From NCBI GenBank assembly GCA_021464245.1, contig JADCRB010000067.1, positions 1,705,908-1,769,907 on the forward strand: a stretch of DNA of 64,000 nt. Reading direction: 5' to 3'. Below the pieces are notes generated by a model. It searched no databases and was not told the origin of the DNA. It was given only the letters and a program-made list of their open reading frames with translations. Position numbers and translations under genes: made by a program. Every line of letters begins with the position of its first letter. Positions within the stretch are counted from its first letter, which is position 1. The DNA is from Carallia brachiata. Taxonomy: Eukaryota > Streptophyta > Magnoliopsida > Malpighiales > Rhizophoraceae. This document shows positions 1 through 14,400 of this stretch, piece by piece.

Positions 1-999
1 CATCCGACTTTCAACAAGTTATATAGAGAGTGAAATTCTACACTAGCTTTTATCTATCAAAGTCTCATCTTGATCTTCCCAAGGCGATCATTCATTATAT
101 ATGTTTGCTCAGATGATAGTCTTATTTCTACATGCTCTCTAAGCGTTAAAGGCGATTGTCCGTGTGAGTGAACCAATTTAAACTTGTTTTACATACCTTT
201 TCTTTTCTTACTTATACTTGTGCTATGATTGATTTCAAATTAATCTCATATAACTCTATGAGACTGACATAGTGAGAAGCACATTCTTCTCATTGTCACA
301 ACATCACATTATCATATTGTTATGTAAACAAAAAATCTGTGACTGACTTTAATTTGTTTAATTAGCAATTAAGTCTGCTATCATCACATTAGCACATCTC
401 ACAGAGTTACATTCGTTTGTGACATTAAATCTTTAACAAAAGTTGTACTTGATATCAATAAATTAGTTCCACAATTATACTTGAAAGTTTTGGCATACAT
501 TATAGTCACTGACATCATAATGTACTATGAATTTCTTAGTTAGTCACTAATATTTCCATATATTCCAAAAAGATCTTGAAACCAAACCATTAGTTGCATT
601 GCATTTAAGTAAGCCACAAAATCAGTCATCATGACCAAATAGGCTTCACAAATTTGCTTATTACTATTATGTAAAATGCCGCCATCACTTAGTAAGAACA
701 TACATTATGATATTGATTTACCTTTATCAATATCTTACTCTTAATTTTCATCTAAATAACTGACTGGGTGTTGAATCATTTTTTTGATAATATAAGGAAT
801 ATCTTGCAATATTTTTAAGATACTAAGACTTCACACAACTTGTCAATAAGTTTCACTTAGATTCAACTAATAAAACTATACCAGTTTTATGGCACAATAG
901 ATATTTAGTTGAGTAAACATCACATGCACATCAAACTATCCATAGTATTGGAAAATGACGTGTGTTTCATGTCTTGTACTTCTTGTAATTGGATGACTT

Positions 1000-1545
1000 T
1001 TGAGTTTAAGACTTTTATCACTATCCATGAAATAGAATCACAAATGTACTCTTAAATCTCTTGATATATATAAAATGATCTTTATTGACCATTACAAAAT
1101 CAAAAGAGATTATTGTATGATAAAAACTCAAAAAGCCATTGCTGATAAAATTATTTTAGACCATCAAGTGATCTTTAGTTTTGCACTCTTTGTGCTCAAG
1201 GTTATAATAATGAAATCTAATATTTATTCTGCTTAGATCTATGTCTAGCTCCCCATTGGAAAAATAAAATGGCTTTAATGTCTATCTAGTGTAATTTTAA
1301 ACTCATAGTAGCCATCACAGTTAAAAAATTTAAGTAAATTGAGGTAAAACTTTTACCATGATAAGGATTCTTCATAGTATGTATCCTCTCACTAGATATA
1401 GTCTCTCGCTACTAAGCGAGACATATACTTTTTTATGAATATATCTACCTTGCACATAATTTTGAGAACTTACTCATTTCCAATAGTTTAGTGTCTTTGA
1501 GGTAAATCTACCAAACCCTTGACATGGTTAGATTTTATAGATTCA
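1000..1545 (-). pseudogene. Copia reverse transcriptase remnant
   Basis: Reading the minus strand from about 1,545 downward and allowing shifts, I see LVDLPQ, then IGNEWVLK, then a stretch like YKARLVAKGY (here MSRLVARDY) and a YEES block. This is the conserved start of the copia RT domain. Several in-frame stops interrupt it. The later catalytic YVDD block was not found by eye in the decayed DNA below 1,000. Confidence 0.6.
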
Positions 1546-2039
1546 TCTATTTTTTTTATCGTTTATGTCTATTATTCTTTTGTAGGATATGAAGAGTGTC
1601 AACTAATATTTTGGGCCCTTCTTTTCATAAGAAGTAATCATAAAATTATCCCAAAAACTGAAAATGTAGACATCAGACATAATTATAATTATTAACCGTA
1701 ATACAGGTTCTCGTAACCCTTATGCAACTTATAGCATGACACTGTTACTATAAATGAGAGTTTGAAGCATTTCCTGATTTTACTCTATCAAATTATCTAG
1801 TACGTTACCAACATCTATATCTCTCATCTCATAAAGATAAAAGAACATTATTGCATCACCCCTATTAAGAAAATTCATTCATTAAAAATATGATATCATG
1901 TGATTCAACTCTTAAATACTTATATCGACTTACTCACTAATAAACACATCATTTTCAAGTGTTCACGGTATTTTATAAAATTTTTTATATATGTTTTAGA
2001 CCAACTTCACTTATCTATTGATATGAAATGGATCAATAA

Positions 2040-2650
2040 CATAAGTTATCGACCCCCAAATCTTAATTATTCAAATTGAGCATTCGACTTAATCATAATG
2101 CATATGGTGTGGAAGCAACAAATTTAGAGGGCATACGGTTAACCATATAAATGACGCTAGATAAAATATCTCCCCAATAATTTATCGCGAGCTTTATTCT
2201 TATCATCATATATCTAATTATCTTTAATAAGTCTCTATTTCACTTCTATTTTGTTGCAGAGTGTAGAGATGATTAGTGGCTAACTTTGTTTTCTCTATTA
2301 CACAACTCCTAAATTGTCATAGAGATTCGCATTCATGGTATACTAATAGTATTTGATTCTTTTGATAATTGATACTTTACCATACTTGAATATTTCAAAG
2401 CAATCTAATGCTTCATATTTGTGGGAGATCAAATAGACACAACCATAATGCACATAATTATCTATGCTTCAAATATGAGACTTCATGCCTTGCCTTCACA
2501 TTCATTAGATCATGTACATCAAATGAACTAGTTGTAATGAAAATTTTAGCTCTAAAAGTCTTGTTAAATAGTTTTCAAGTTGATTTTTTCCACGGGTTAA
2601 TGTTGGCATACAGACTATTTCTCTTTAGCAAGTAATCTCATAAGGTTATC
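2040..2650 (-). pseudogene. Copia integrase core remnant
   Basis: The minus strand shows, in order, a decayed LVHSDVCGP-like block (LVHLMYM), CVYLISHKYEALDCFEIFK (standard integrase core), a decayed SDRGGEYY region, a YTMPGTPQQNG-like remnant, and MVNRMPSKF followed by TPYALW and an LRIWGC-like end. These match the copia integrase core and its C-terminal NRxPSK..TPYELW block. Stops and shifts are frequent, so it is a relic. Confidence 0.65.
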
Positions 2651-5600
2651 TCTAGCTAATCATTCTAACAAGCCAAACATTTGTATTTATAACCTTATTG
2701 TTACAGGATGCAATTAGAAAAATTACTCATTGTAGATATTCAACACATCATGGTGAACATTTAATCATAAATTAACTATCCAATAGATGTCCAAATATAA
2801 ATAGTATTATTGTAGATACTACAATATTATCTTCGAAGAACAAACATATAGTATAGACACAAAAGAACGAGAACAAGAATAAGTTTCTATCGAATTTTAA
2901 GAAGTGCATAGAGAACATTGTAAAATGTTAAGGTTGAAAACTTTATAATTTCAAATTGCAAGTATCAACCTCTTTGACTTCAACTCACAAATGGTTCTTT
3001 ATACATATCTTCGTTGAACTAACTTCAATTCAATGAAACTTCACATATGCTGTTAATATTTAGCTCCACGTCCTCCTACTCGGGTTTAAAATTCACATAG
3101 GATTTGATTGAGAGATAAGTTGAGTTATAGACATAAGCTAAATAAAAAGCATTCTTAAATGATACAATTTCTGCATCAATGCATTAACGAGAAAAAAAGA
3201 CCAAGTTTTACTATCACTACAACATTTTGGTTTTATCCTTTCCTTTATTATAACATTACCAGTGATAGTCAATTTTGTTCTTCTTTATATTAGCTCATTT
3301 TCTTTTCCTTCTAAGCAATGCATGTAAGGACAATGCGTTTTGAACTAAACATAGTCTTTGAACCGATCTCAACTTCAACCATATTCACTTGTCTAAGGTG
3401 TTCGTCTTTAGCTACCTTTTTTGAACGCAAATGACATGAGATATTTTCAAAGGTCTTATTTGCATTAATTCTTTTATTTTATTTCAACATGCTTTCAGTC
3501 TAAAAGGGATTATACGAATATTAGTTGATCTACTGTATATTCGTAAAGGGTATGATCAACTACTTTCAGTCCTATTAACTTCTTTGAGTATAACCAATTA
3601 GATTGTACAACAAGTTGTTGTCTCATATTATATGACTTTTGCTTAGAAAAGTTAATATCGATTATGAGCTTTCTCAATCTAATGGTTAACATTCTATAAC
3701 TTATTTTTCTAAATCAATTACATTTTTAGGAAGTCTTATGAAACTCACAGATGAATTCATCCTTTATATCTTCAAGTTATAAACTATAATTTATTCTTTG
3801 AAAATTGAAGCCTTTTAGGATTAGTGTTCTCACTTTTATTGAGTTAAGATACTCGTCCCAATGACTGATTTCGATGCGCTCAAAGATTTCTAATACTTTA
3901 AGCCCTTTAAACTTAATTTAACCTCACAATACTATATATCATAATTTTTACTATTCCACTCAACCTCTTTGTGATATTCATTTGTAGTGATCTTTGTAAC
4001 CATGGTTTGAGACATTTGTCACAAATTATATTACTACTCAACAAAAAATTTATTTTCCATCAATCTTGGAATAAATTAACAATAACCCAATACCAATTAT
4101 AGAATCGAAAATTCACTATATTCACAATCATCTTCTGTCATACTAATATTTAGTTATATTAATTTATTTCAAATTATGTAAAATTTAAGTTTTTAAGTGA
4201 AAATTTCTTGAATCTTACTAACTTAGAGAATTCCCACTCGGAACAGACCTATTTTAATAATTTCATATTATGCATGTCATGTATGTGTAACAAATATTCT
4301 ATAGAATAAATACACAAATTAATATGACAATTATGAAAAAAATTGCAACCAATAGATAATTACATGCATACTATCGAATATGTAATAACATTTGCAATCA
4401 AAAGTATTTACTATTAATATTATGTGAGAGGAACATTAAATTAATATTTCATGAAATTACATGAGCACACACTTAGTGTCTCAACGATAATTTCATAAAT
4501 GACTAATGTCTGTATCTCATAAATCACTATTGTGTCTATAATTTTGCAACGACTCACATGTCTTGCATATTTTGAAAGTTGGGGTCAACAAGTATTTTAC
4601 ATACTAACGTGTCAATTATGATACTTCTATGTCTTGCTAACGATAGTTTAATAATTTGAAAATAACTCAAGCATCATTCACATAATATCCTCTCATTAAT
4701 CATGTACTCATGTTCATTATGCGTTAATTAGTGAACACTTGATTTTAAATAAGTTCTATCATTTATTAATGAAACTCATTTCACATTTTCGAAATTATCG
4801 AAGAAATACTTTCTTTCAAAAAATTAAGCGTTCTTTTAGTTTTCAATTTTGTTATTTAATGCGCTCAATTTTAATCTTTTTGGTCAAACTTTTTAAATCC
4901 ACAATAGGATATTAGAAATATTAAAAAGAAAGAAAATTTTCACAATCTCAAAATATGATTTTATAATAAGCTTTCATAGAGTATAAAATTAGAAAATTTT
5001 TGACAAACCTTACATTTTTCTGATATTTTTATAATTCATTATGAATTTTCGAAGATATAATATATTTTTGAAAAATCAGAAATAATTGCCACGTAGCGCA
5101 ACCTTTTTGCTAGCTGCCTTCTTCTTGCCACATGTCAACCTCTTATTCACAGCCCAAATTTATTGAGTGGGAAACGTTATTATTATCTATGACACATGTC
5201 GCAGGATAATTAGTATAAGACTTAATCAAGTCAACAACTTTGTCCTATTTGAAACATGTTATTTGTTAATTGGTGATTATATTTAACAAGCATAGTCCTT
5301 GCCGCACACTAATACCTTAACCCTCTGATTCCCTCACTTGCCAGCTTTAAGTGTGCATCCACTCCTCAACTTCCAGTCATCAGACAATGTCGAAATTTGG
5401 CTGGCTACTATATTTCGACGTCCCTAGTCCATCTATCAACTTATTTTCTCCAAAAATAAAACATAAATTGGAGGTGCACAATTAGCAACAAACACACGAG
5501 GGTGAGAAAAGAAGAACTGTTTATCTTCTTCTTCAATTTTCTAAATTGATTTTTAACCTTAGCAAAATTTTCATAGGCTATTTCTCTCAAACGGTGTATC

Positions 5601-5944
5601 CAAATTTAACAACATATGGACTATTGGAACGCTCTTAACGAGAGTTTATCATACATGTAAATTTCGGATCTTGACGTTACAGTTTTCTATCTAGATTTTG
5701 CGAAAAACTGTATAGAAAAAATGAATTTTTTCTCACAGTTTATACAACCAAAAATTACAAAAAATTCATAAAATATATGATATATCATAGGCTTCTTACA
5801 TGTAGTTTTTCGTGACCCGAAACTTATGTATGTGAGAAAAACAATTTTTATTATTTTCTAACCTAGAAGAAAACAAAAAATTGTGAATTAAAAAGCAAAC
5901 AGTAACTTTCACATATACTATTCATGCCAGAGTCAATCATATTA

Positions 5945-5957
5945 GGTTGTGATACCA
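5945..5957 (-). other. Copia primer-binding site (initiator tRNA-Met type)
   Basis: On the minus strand TGGTATCACAACC starts one base after the LTR end (ACA). The plant tRNA-iMet primer site is TGGTATCAGAGCC, so two bases differ. Its position next to a TG...CA LTR supports the call. Confidence 0.65.
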
Positions 5958-5958
5958 A

Positions 5959-6375
5959 TGTAGAATAATAATTAAAATGATGCGGAAGCAGAATGGAGGA
6001 GAGAAAGTTATCTCTTATAAACTTCATGTGAAACCAACGACTGATTACTAGCACTAAAATGATTTTCCTCTCACTTGGTTGGGGTGATACCACAGTATAT
6101 CATCTATTATCTAATTTCACAGCACAAAAGCCTATAGCCTTGAGCATCAATAGAGAATCTTATAGTGTTGGCTTAGGGAGAAAAAGCGTTCTCTGTTCCT
6201 TTTTTTTTCAATCGTTTGTCTATCGCTCTACTACAAAAACAGCGGTTCCTTTCAACAATTTTTAACGATGAGGGAGTTATAACTCCTCTCAACTATTCCT
6301 TTCTTTTTAAATTGTTTTCCTTATTGAGTCGGGTCAATTTGTCGTGAACGGATCAACCCAACCCATAATCCAACA
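5959..6375 (-). repeat. 5' LTR of the degenerate copia element
   Basis: A 417-bp block bounded by TG (5,959) and CA (6,374-6,375) on the plus strand. Read on the minus strand it begins TGTTGGATTATGGG and ends TTCTACA, typical copia LTR termini. It abuts a primer-binding site on its left, which fixes it as the 5' LTR of a minus-strand element. The partner LTR is not in the window, so the exact borders cannot be confirmed. Confidence 0.65.
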
Positions 6376-8439
6376 AATGAAATTATAGAAGGATGTTAAA
6401 TGTGTATGTTACTTGTAAGTCTGATGTTGCTTCGTTTGGTGCATAACAAACAAATTTGCTTTTAATTAATCTTTTTAATCAACATGAAAATCTATATATC
6501 TTATATAAGTATATAAAACCGAAGTTGAGAGAAAATTTTAGACTTTCTCTCTTTGTCATGTGTTAGCTTCTCATAAATTTGTAAGTTGAAAATATTAATT
6601 TTCAAATTTCTATTATAATCAAGATTAGTAGTTTATAAATTTAATTGGAATCAAATGAGGATTTTATTGATTTTGTATAATACTACTTTGACTCTAATTA
6701 AATCTTTATAATTATAATTTTTTTTGAAATTAAGAATATTATAATATTTTATAATTTTCAAATTTCTGTTACAATCAGGATTATAATTTAACAAATAAAT
6801 TAATATAAATTTAATTGTAATCAAATAAGGATTTTATTGATTTTGTATAGTACTATTTTGACTCTAATTAAATTTTTATAATTATAAAATTTTACTTATA
6901 ATAAAATAAAATTAAAAAAAGACTAAAAAATTATAAAATTTTTATTCTGGAATAAAAATTATTTAATATAAGAAAATTAAAAAAAAAATTGATTTGTAAC
7001 CTTTCTTAGAATTTGAGTGAAATTAGAATTTCAAGATGTAAGATTTTAATATGCATATAATTATCTTTTTCACAATATAAAATCACAATCATGTTTGGTC
7101 AAAATTCATATTTCTCCATATTCGTTTGCTTCTCAATAATCTTTTCTCTTCTCTCAGCTATATTTCCGAATCATAGGTAATAATTTCTCATCCAAATTAT
7201 TATTGTTTTTAGGTAATCATATGTGTATTCTTTTGTTCTTAATTAGTTTCTCATCCAAATTATTTTGGTAATAATTTTTACATGTAGGCCAAAAGGTCAT
7301 ATTATTTTTTGCCCAGGTGTTTTTTTTTTTTTCATTGTCATTAAAGTCTTTTTTATTCCTTTTTTCTTATAATGTATATTCTATTAGTGGTACATATATG
7401 AACAAAATAGCATCCTTTATAAACACGGTGAGGGGAATTTGCAATTAAATATTAAATACTTGCCACAAAAAAAAAATACTATTACAAAAAATTACACTAT
7501 CATAGGATCTGTATCGATAATATTTATAGTATCTGTATAGATATATTATAGCATCCATATAGATATTATGATGACCTCATATTAAATACAATAGTATCCG
7601 TTTAAATTGTATGTGTTTTGTACTATTTTTTTTAGTAACTTTTAGTCAAATGATTTCAAAAATTTTTTATGCACAAAAAATAATAGTATACATGTACTTC
7701 TACAAAATATGTAATTAACTAACTAAAAAATATTTATTAATCCCAAGCATCGCGCGCGGGTTATTTAGTAATCTTAATCTATTTTTAAGGAATTGTAGAT
7801 ATTATTGCTTGTAGCATTAATTATTTCCGAACCAGCCTATCGGAAATGCTTTTCATTGTACATATTATTCGTTCTTTATTGATATGGTTCACCGGCAGGC
7901 ATTTCAGTTTGGTTTCGCATGCCAGAAGTTTGACTGTCCTATGGCCGGTGCCGGCGTGATGTGTGCACCACGACGAGTATCGCCGGCAACAATGAAATCC
8001 ACCCTTCGCCAACCCACAAAAAACTTAACCAGCCAACCAATGTAAAGGGTCAGTTAGCTCTATGATTCCAAATTGTTTATGTGGGGGATGAAAATTAGAT
8101 GCAACGAACCGCAATCACCCGTTCCAGATAATCTAACCAACTGACCAACTGCAATACATTGACAAGCTTTACATACAAACTGAATCCTGGATCATATAGA
8201 ACAATCCTAGTACACTTACATTTATGTATCAAGTGACAATAAAGAATTAAATGACTTTAAGCAAACCAAAAACCTTCAGCACCCTCAAGTGCTAGACCTA
8301 AGATAGGAGTAAGGGATCATCAAGCAGAACAAAACTGGTAGCGGGAGGGGAACGTTTTGAATGCTTTGATTCACTAAAATTTGGGATAGTACTGGGCATA
8401 TACACTGGAAATTTCTGTTGACTTCAGTTACAATCTAAG
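6376..8439. other. AT-rich intergenic DNA
   Basis: No gene is recognised. It holds a tandem duplication at 6,597-6,890, a degenerate short-period repeat around 7,490-7,600 built on a TATAGATAT core with GTATCTGTA/GCATCCATA variants, and, from about 8,150, the presumed 3' untranslated region of the minus-strand ARABIDILLO gene. A 63-codon open frame at 7,821-8,012 (minus) matches nothing I know. Confidence 0.6.
6597..6890. repeat. Two-copy tandem repeat, about 150 bp unit
   Basis: The block beginning AATTTTCAAATTTCT at 6,597 recurs at 6,752. Both copies share the later words GGATTTTATTGATTTTGTAT and TTTTGACTCTAATTAAAT. The second copy has a short insertion around 6,790. It is extremely AT-rich; no coding role. 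Confidence 0.75.
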
Positions 8440-11400
8440 TTAAGTTCCTAACTTGTGGTGTTCAATGTTCCGGAGCACAATTTTTGCAAAAACTTTGGCT
8501 TCGATTGGGGCTGTTGCAGCGGCAGCAGTGGCACGTAAAATTCTCGGTGCTCCTGCATTTTGCAACATAGTTGAATGATGCATGGTATGCAGTCCTCCCG
8601 GCATGGTAAACTGCAATCGAATAAGCAAAAGAGACTGAATAGGATTTGAAGAACTGTCACGATCAACTTTGTTAAGAGGAGAGAAAGAAGGGAAATAAAT
8701 ACAAACAGCAGAAAGCAAACAAGGCAAACAGAGCAAGGGGCTCACCTGAGAAGAGCAAAAGCAGAACACGCCCTGAGCATAGAATACGGATTCCTCAGCA
8801 TGGCAACGAATCTTCCAATCTCTACGCTGGGAAAGAAGAAAAGTGGCAATAATAATTGCAACAAATGCCAACGAAGCCAGCAAGATGGAAATTTAGAACT
8901 TCTATTGAAAAAATAATGTTTGGCAGTGGCCAAAATTCCTTGAATCCCACAGAATTACCAAAAATGCATAACTTTGATTCTACAGAAGTATGTCTACGGG
9001 CATGATCTGCTTGATTACGCTCATGCAATTCCAACAGTGTTTTTCAGATGCATTATGAATTTACACCGGGCCAAACTGAAATAGCTCTTCACAAAAAACT
9101 TGACATCTCGACAATACATTGCTGACATTTCACCTTAAAAGATATGGAATTCCAAAACATGTAATTAATAATAAAAAGAGGAAATGGAAATAGAAAGGCA
9201 ACTTGCATCTCAGATATCCTGCCTCTGGTATGCGTGCTGCTTCTACTACTTGCGCAAAGGCATTGGGGGCTGATGACACAACAATGGTGGCAAAGGTATG
9301 CGGATTCGAAAATGAAAGCACAAATTCTTCAATGTACTTCAGAGCCATTTTTTTAACACCATCTAGATTTGCGCTCTTTGAACCACCTTCTGACACAGGC
9401 CCCATTGATGCAATTTCATCCATTATGCATAAAACACATCAGACTTCAAGGTTTTGCAAAAGGGGAAATAGTGGCACTGCCATTCCATTAATTTGGTCAG
9501 CAATTCTTTTTGCTAGCAGATCTGGTACCCATCCTATTCACTCTATGTATTATCTCTCAACCAAATAAGCAGCTTTCTGCATTACTTTCATCATCAACCA
9601 CACACAAGTAAATGGAATATGTACCTTCCATCAAACATGTATGCTAGTGCCAAGGCCGCCATAAAACGTGCTATTTTCGATGGTGATGAAGAACAAAGCT
9701 GAACAAGGGCTGGAACTCCTCCATCCTCTACCATACGAAGTGCATTAACAGGATTGAAAGCCAGATTCCAAAGAGCACCAGCAGCCGTCTCATGGACATC
9801 CTGCAATTTGACCAATCAAGGATTCAATATATATATATATATAGTACATAGGATTAAATTTATTTGTCATAACATGGATGCTGTACTGAATGCCTCCAAT
9901 GAAAGAATATTATAGTTCCAGACCTTTCAGGCTTCAACTTTTTCAAAGACACTCATTTAAAATTTTCAAATATGTTATAAATGTCCTCCTTTCAGTAATT
10001 TAGTTTCCGCCAGGGAGTAGATTATTCCCGACCTCAAAGTTAGGGGTCATTTGCTGTGAGGTTTTTAGAATAAGGAAGACAAGGGGTTTTCGAGATTCCC
10101 AGCATTCAGTGAATTCACTGTTTAAATGCATGGTCAAAAGGGGAGGGGGAGGGAGGGGAGGGAGAGAGAGACAGAGAGAGATTTAGCATTATTTTTGAAA
10201 TCCCTCAAAAGAGTGGATTTTCACCAACTCCTTTTGTTAAATTGCATTTTTCCTATATACCCTACAACTTTAGATGAGTAATTTGAGTAGCCTAAGCGAC
10301 TTCATGGAAAGAAGCATTTCAGTCCAAACTGAATAAACTAACTGAAATGGAAAGAGGCATATTTAACGCTATGAAGTAACTGAACCAGCATTCAAACCTA
10401 ATGACAATGCAACAGGTTAAAACCCAAAATAATTCTTGAGTTAATGGGAGAACTCCAACTAATACTTATACTGAGAGCTCCCAAATTTTTGATTGACCAA
10501 AGGAAGAATAGAAATTTTCTAAGACGGGAATGATTATTAGATTTTTCTAAAATTAACAAAAAAGCAGAACTTACTGTCAACATCCGAGCACGCTAACGCA
10601 ATGAGAGGAGCCACGCCGCCTTCTTGCCCAATAGCAATACTAGATTAATAGGAGGAAGTAAAAATGCACGTCATTAGAAGCCAAACACATTGCAGAGATG
10701 CAACTTTGTCTAACAAGATTATCACTTAGATTGAAATATTGATGAATGGTAACAGTGACTTTTCAAATGAAAAGAGCAAGAAAAGCACAACGCATTCAGC
10801 CCTTGGTTAATATCTATTTTGCAATACGTAATTTCAATTGACAAATACCACAAAAAGTTTGTGTTCAACTGCAGGAGAGGACTCACAAAATTGCAAGCCC
10901 CAGCCTCATCTCAGGCCAACATCAGATTTGTTAAGAAGAAAAGAATTGAATGGAAGGATCTACATGTACAAGTTGGACCAAAGCAAAGGCATAACATATG
11001 TTACTATGCATTCGATGCCTCTCAGAGCAAATAGAATGACAAATGTGGTGTCACGCTATCTAGTGTACCTATTAGCTTCTGATACTGACAGTCCCCAAAG
11101 AGCACCTGCAGCCCTTTCTTGAAGACCTTGGGAGGAATTTGAACACGATTTTGCAAGAGAAACCTAACAACCAATGGTCGCCTAACATCAAATGCTAGCT
11201 ATTGCAAGTAAAACTATTAATGCAAGCACAAAATGAGACTAGCATTGTCATCGCTTTAAGTAAAATAAACGTGGTGCTACTGGGACAACCTGGGGAGACC
11301 GAAATACTATATTGAAGATTTAACTTACGGCCAGGTTATACCCCTCTTAATATTTAATCTGGATTATCTTGACCGAAAAAAAGTGCAAACAGTTCAAAAG

Positions 11401-14400
11401 GGAAAAAATAGAGAGAAATAACCCTGAAATCAAGAGTTGATAGTCATAGAGCTTAAAAATTAGAAGTCCAGCAATTGAAAGAGAATTGATAGTTGTGGTG
11501 CTTAAATATTGGAAGATCAGCAAATTTTGTTTTCAAAGATTCTGATACTTCAAAAAAGGGTCTAGGGTAACATTGGCAGAACAATTTTTGGAAAATTCGA
11601 TTGTAATGCACTAGACGGAAGCAAAGATACCAAGAAAAGAAGCTTTCAAACTAGGAAGAACATTTCCATGAAACTCTAATACATACTAAAGCCACGATGC
11701 CACCAGCTGCTGCTATTGCTTCTCGATTTTTGTCATCAAATGATAAGTTCCACAAGGCACCGGCAGCTTCTTGCCTGTTTACAAGTAATAACAAGAAATT
11801 TATTTATCTCCTAAACAGAAGAAACATACAGCATTTACTCAAGTTCGACAGAATATTGCACTTGCGGATTTACAACAAAAAAGACGATGAGAAATTACCC
11901 AAACCAGAAAGTTGAAGGGTTATATCCAAATTACAGGATATTTGTTCATGCAAAGTAGCTATAAACTACAACATTCATTCTATGTTACCTTACACCTTCA
12001 TGATCAGAACAAGTGAGCTGGACCAATGCTTCAAGTACACCATCCTCTTGCCCAACAGCAGAATTGTTGCTATTGCTATCTCCATGAGCGGCCAAATTAG
12101 ACAATGCACGAGCAGCCTGCTTGAAAAGAGAGTAACACATATGCAATAGTATGAGATCCACTTTCAATGCTAGAAACACAGGCCTGCCAGAGAGGAAAAA
12201 AAGAAGAAGAAGAAGAAGATTTTCCCATGGATGATGGATCATATTTGTAAGAGCAATTCTAATGTGTACCACTGCACCAAACAGTAGCTACAACCTAATG
12301 ACAACACATCTAATAAATATATCTAAACAAATCAATGATCTATCTTTCTACTGACATAATAGGCAATGAAACTGTTTTATCTTTTGAATATGTAGAGGCC
12401 AATGATGAACTACGATCACCTGCTCCTGGACTGCTGCAACACTGCAACACCTAAGAAGCATCACCAGAGCTTGGACTCCACCTGCCACCACCATTTTCGT
12501 GCTACATTTTTCATCTGCTGCCAAATTTGCTAGTGCCCCTGCTGCACGTTCCTGAGAATAAGCACAAAAACATTGGATCGCAGATTACCTAAAGAATTCA
12601 AAGAATTTTTCAAGGGACTGAAACAAGTTATGCATGCATGCAAGGAACGTACAAGAACTCCATCACTGGTGGAGGGCCACTTGAACATAAGGTCAACTAA
12701 AGATTTTATACCACCAACCTCAGCAATAGCACCCTGAAAAAATTTACCATTAGTATATCCGAAATTTTGGGTCAAGCTACCATAATTCTGCTTCATTTTC
12801 CTAACCTTAAGCTCTTCTCCAACAGAAAGATTCCACAGACCTCCAGCAGCCTCTTCAGCAACCAATATGTTTGTTGACCTTGCTAAATCAGCAAGGATGT
12901 TAATTCCTCCAATTTCAGCAACTGCTTTTGCAACTTTTGAGTCTACAGATAAATTTGCTATGGCCTGTGCATCACAGATTGTATAACAGGGTTACTCAAA
13001 ATTTCCATCAACAGAGAAAATCAGATTCAAGGGATACAATGAAATGTTAATCAGAAGTTATGTAAGAACCTTTAGAAACTTGCGACGTCTGCTTTTAATT
13101 TTGAGACCTCACTAATTTCTTGTGACATTTTGATTTAAAAAATTGAGCCAAACTTTGTAGATATAGCCCTTCAAAGGAAAAAAAAAAAAAAGGATCCTAT
13201 CCTTACCTTTGTTGCTTCAGACTGAATTCCCTCATGACAAGATCTTGCAAGTCCCAGAAGCAGCTGCATACCACCATTGCACAAAATCACCTCGGCCTTT
13301 TGAGAATCAACTGTGGCATTTTCATCATCAATGATAATGAAAGTTGCAATTGCTGTGGCTGCCCTTTCTTGAATGTCGCATTGTGAGCTCCGCAACAGTT
13401 GAACCAAAAGTGATGCCCCTTGGTTGAGCCAGAAAATGTCAAGTTCCTTTGGGTTGCGCTCTGCAATACGTAGAAGGGAATGTGACAGAGTCCACTCAAT
13501 CCATGTGACGATCTCACTCAATTCTCTCTTCTTTAATTTCCTCCAACAAGAGAACAAACTGCACTTATTTTCAGTAGTATGGGCAAATAATGAGGCTACT
13601 GCCTTGAAATTTTCATTAAAAACTGTAACTAAGATTTTATCTTTATGATTATTTGACATGGCATTATTGACTTCAGCTTCAAGACTGGACAATTCAGGGC
13701 AAACAAGACCTTGATATTTGGTGACAATAACAACAATTTCTGGACCGAGCTCAAGCTTATATCTGTTCTTGACACATCTAATCCCACCAAATTTGGCAAT
13801 TTACTCCAAACTTGTGAGGCCAAACCCCATTTCAGGTTTCTTGTGCCTGAAACTGATAAAAATTGCACAGAAGTCAGATTTCCCAATGCCACTTCGTCAA
13901 CAGTATCTGATTCCATGAATGCAACTTCCACTAGTTGCACACAATGCCTACCAAAGCATTTATGGCTTCTCCACTGACCTCACAAACACCCGACAGCTGA
14001 AGCCTTCTCAATTTTGGACAGCAAAGTGCTATTGCTTTGATTGCATCACTGGTAATTCTTTCACATGCATCCAGCCCAAGTTGGATACTCTCAATCATCT
14101 TGTGCCGACCTGCCATTACTGAAAGTGTAGCATCTGTGATATTCCGACAGAAATCACAACTGATTTCACGAAGTCCCCTCGCATGAAGTTTAATTATTGC
14201 ATCTGCTGCCTCTGCTCCTCGAAACTGAACCTTCAAGATGTTTTTGGATCGAGAAGAGAGAGACTCCGCTGCTGCAATATCAAACTTGTGAGACCGGACA
14301 TCCAGTGTACCCCATAAACAAGGAGAGGAACCTAATAATCTAAATGCTCGACATGTTGATGACAAATTGGCCCGGTCTCGATAATTTAGATTTGAGAAGA

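Larger units (their letters stand above)
1..6375 (-). mobile_element. Degenerate Ty1/copia LTR retrotransposon, 3' end off the window
   Basis: The minus strand carries broken but recognisable copia pol blocks in copia order: integrase (about 2,650 to 2,040) then reverse transcriptase (about 1,545 to 1,000). A 5' LTR with an adjacent primer-binding site lies at 5,959-6,375. Every reading frame has many stops and shifts, so nothing here is coding now. The 3-kb stretch between the LTR and the integrase is longer than a usual gag plus leader and may hold further insertions that I cannot define. The 3' LTR should lie left of position 1. Copia assignment rests on domain order (integrase before RT) and on residue matches read by eye. 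Confidence 0.7.

Noticed and set aside
8440..8883. 147-codon minus-strand frame spanning ARABIDILLO exons 11-12
   Set aside because: Only its last 57 codons are the true frame; the rest is exon 11 in the wrong frame and intron.
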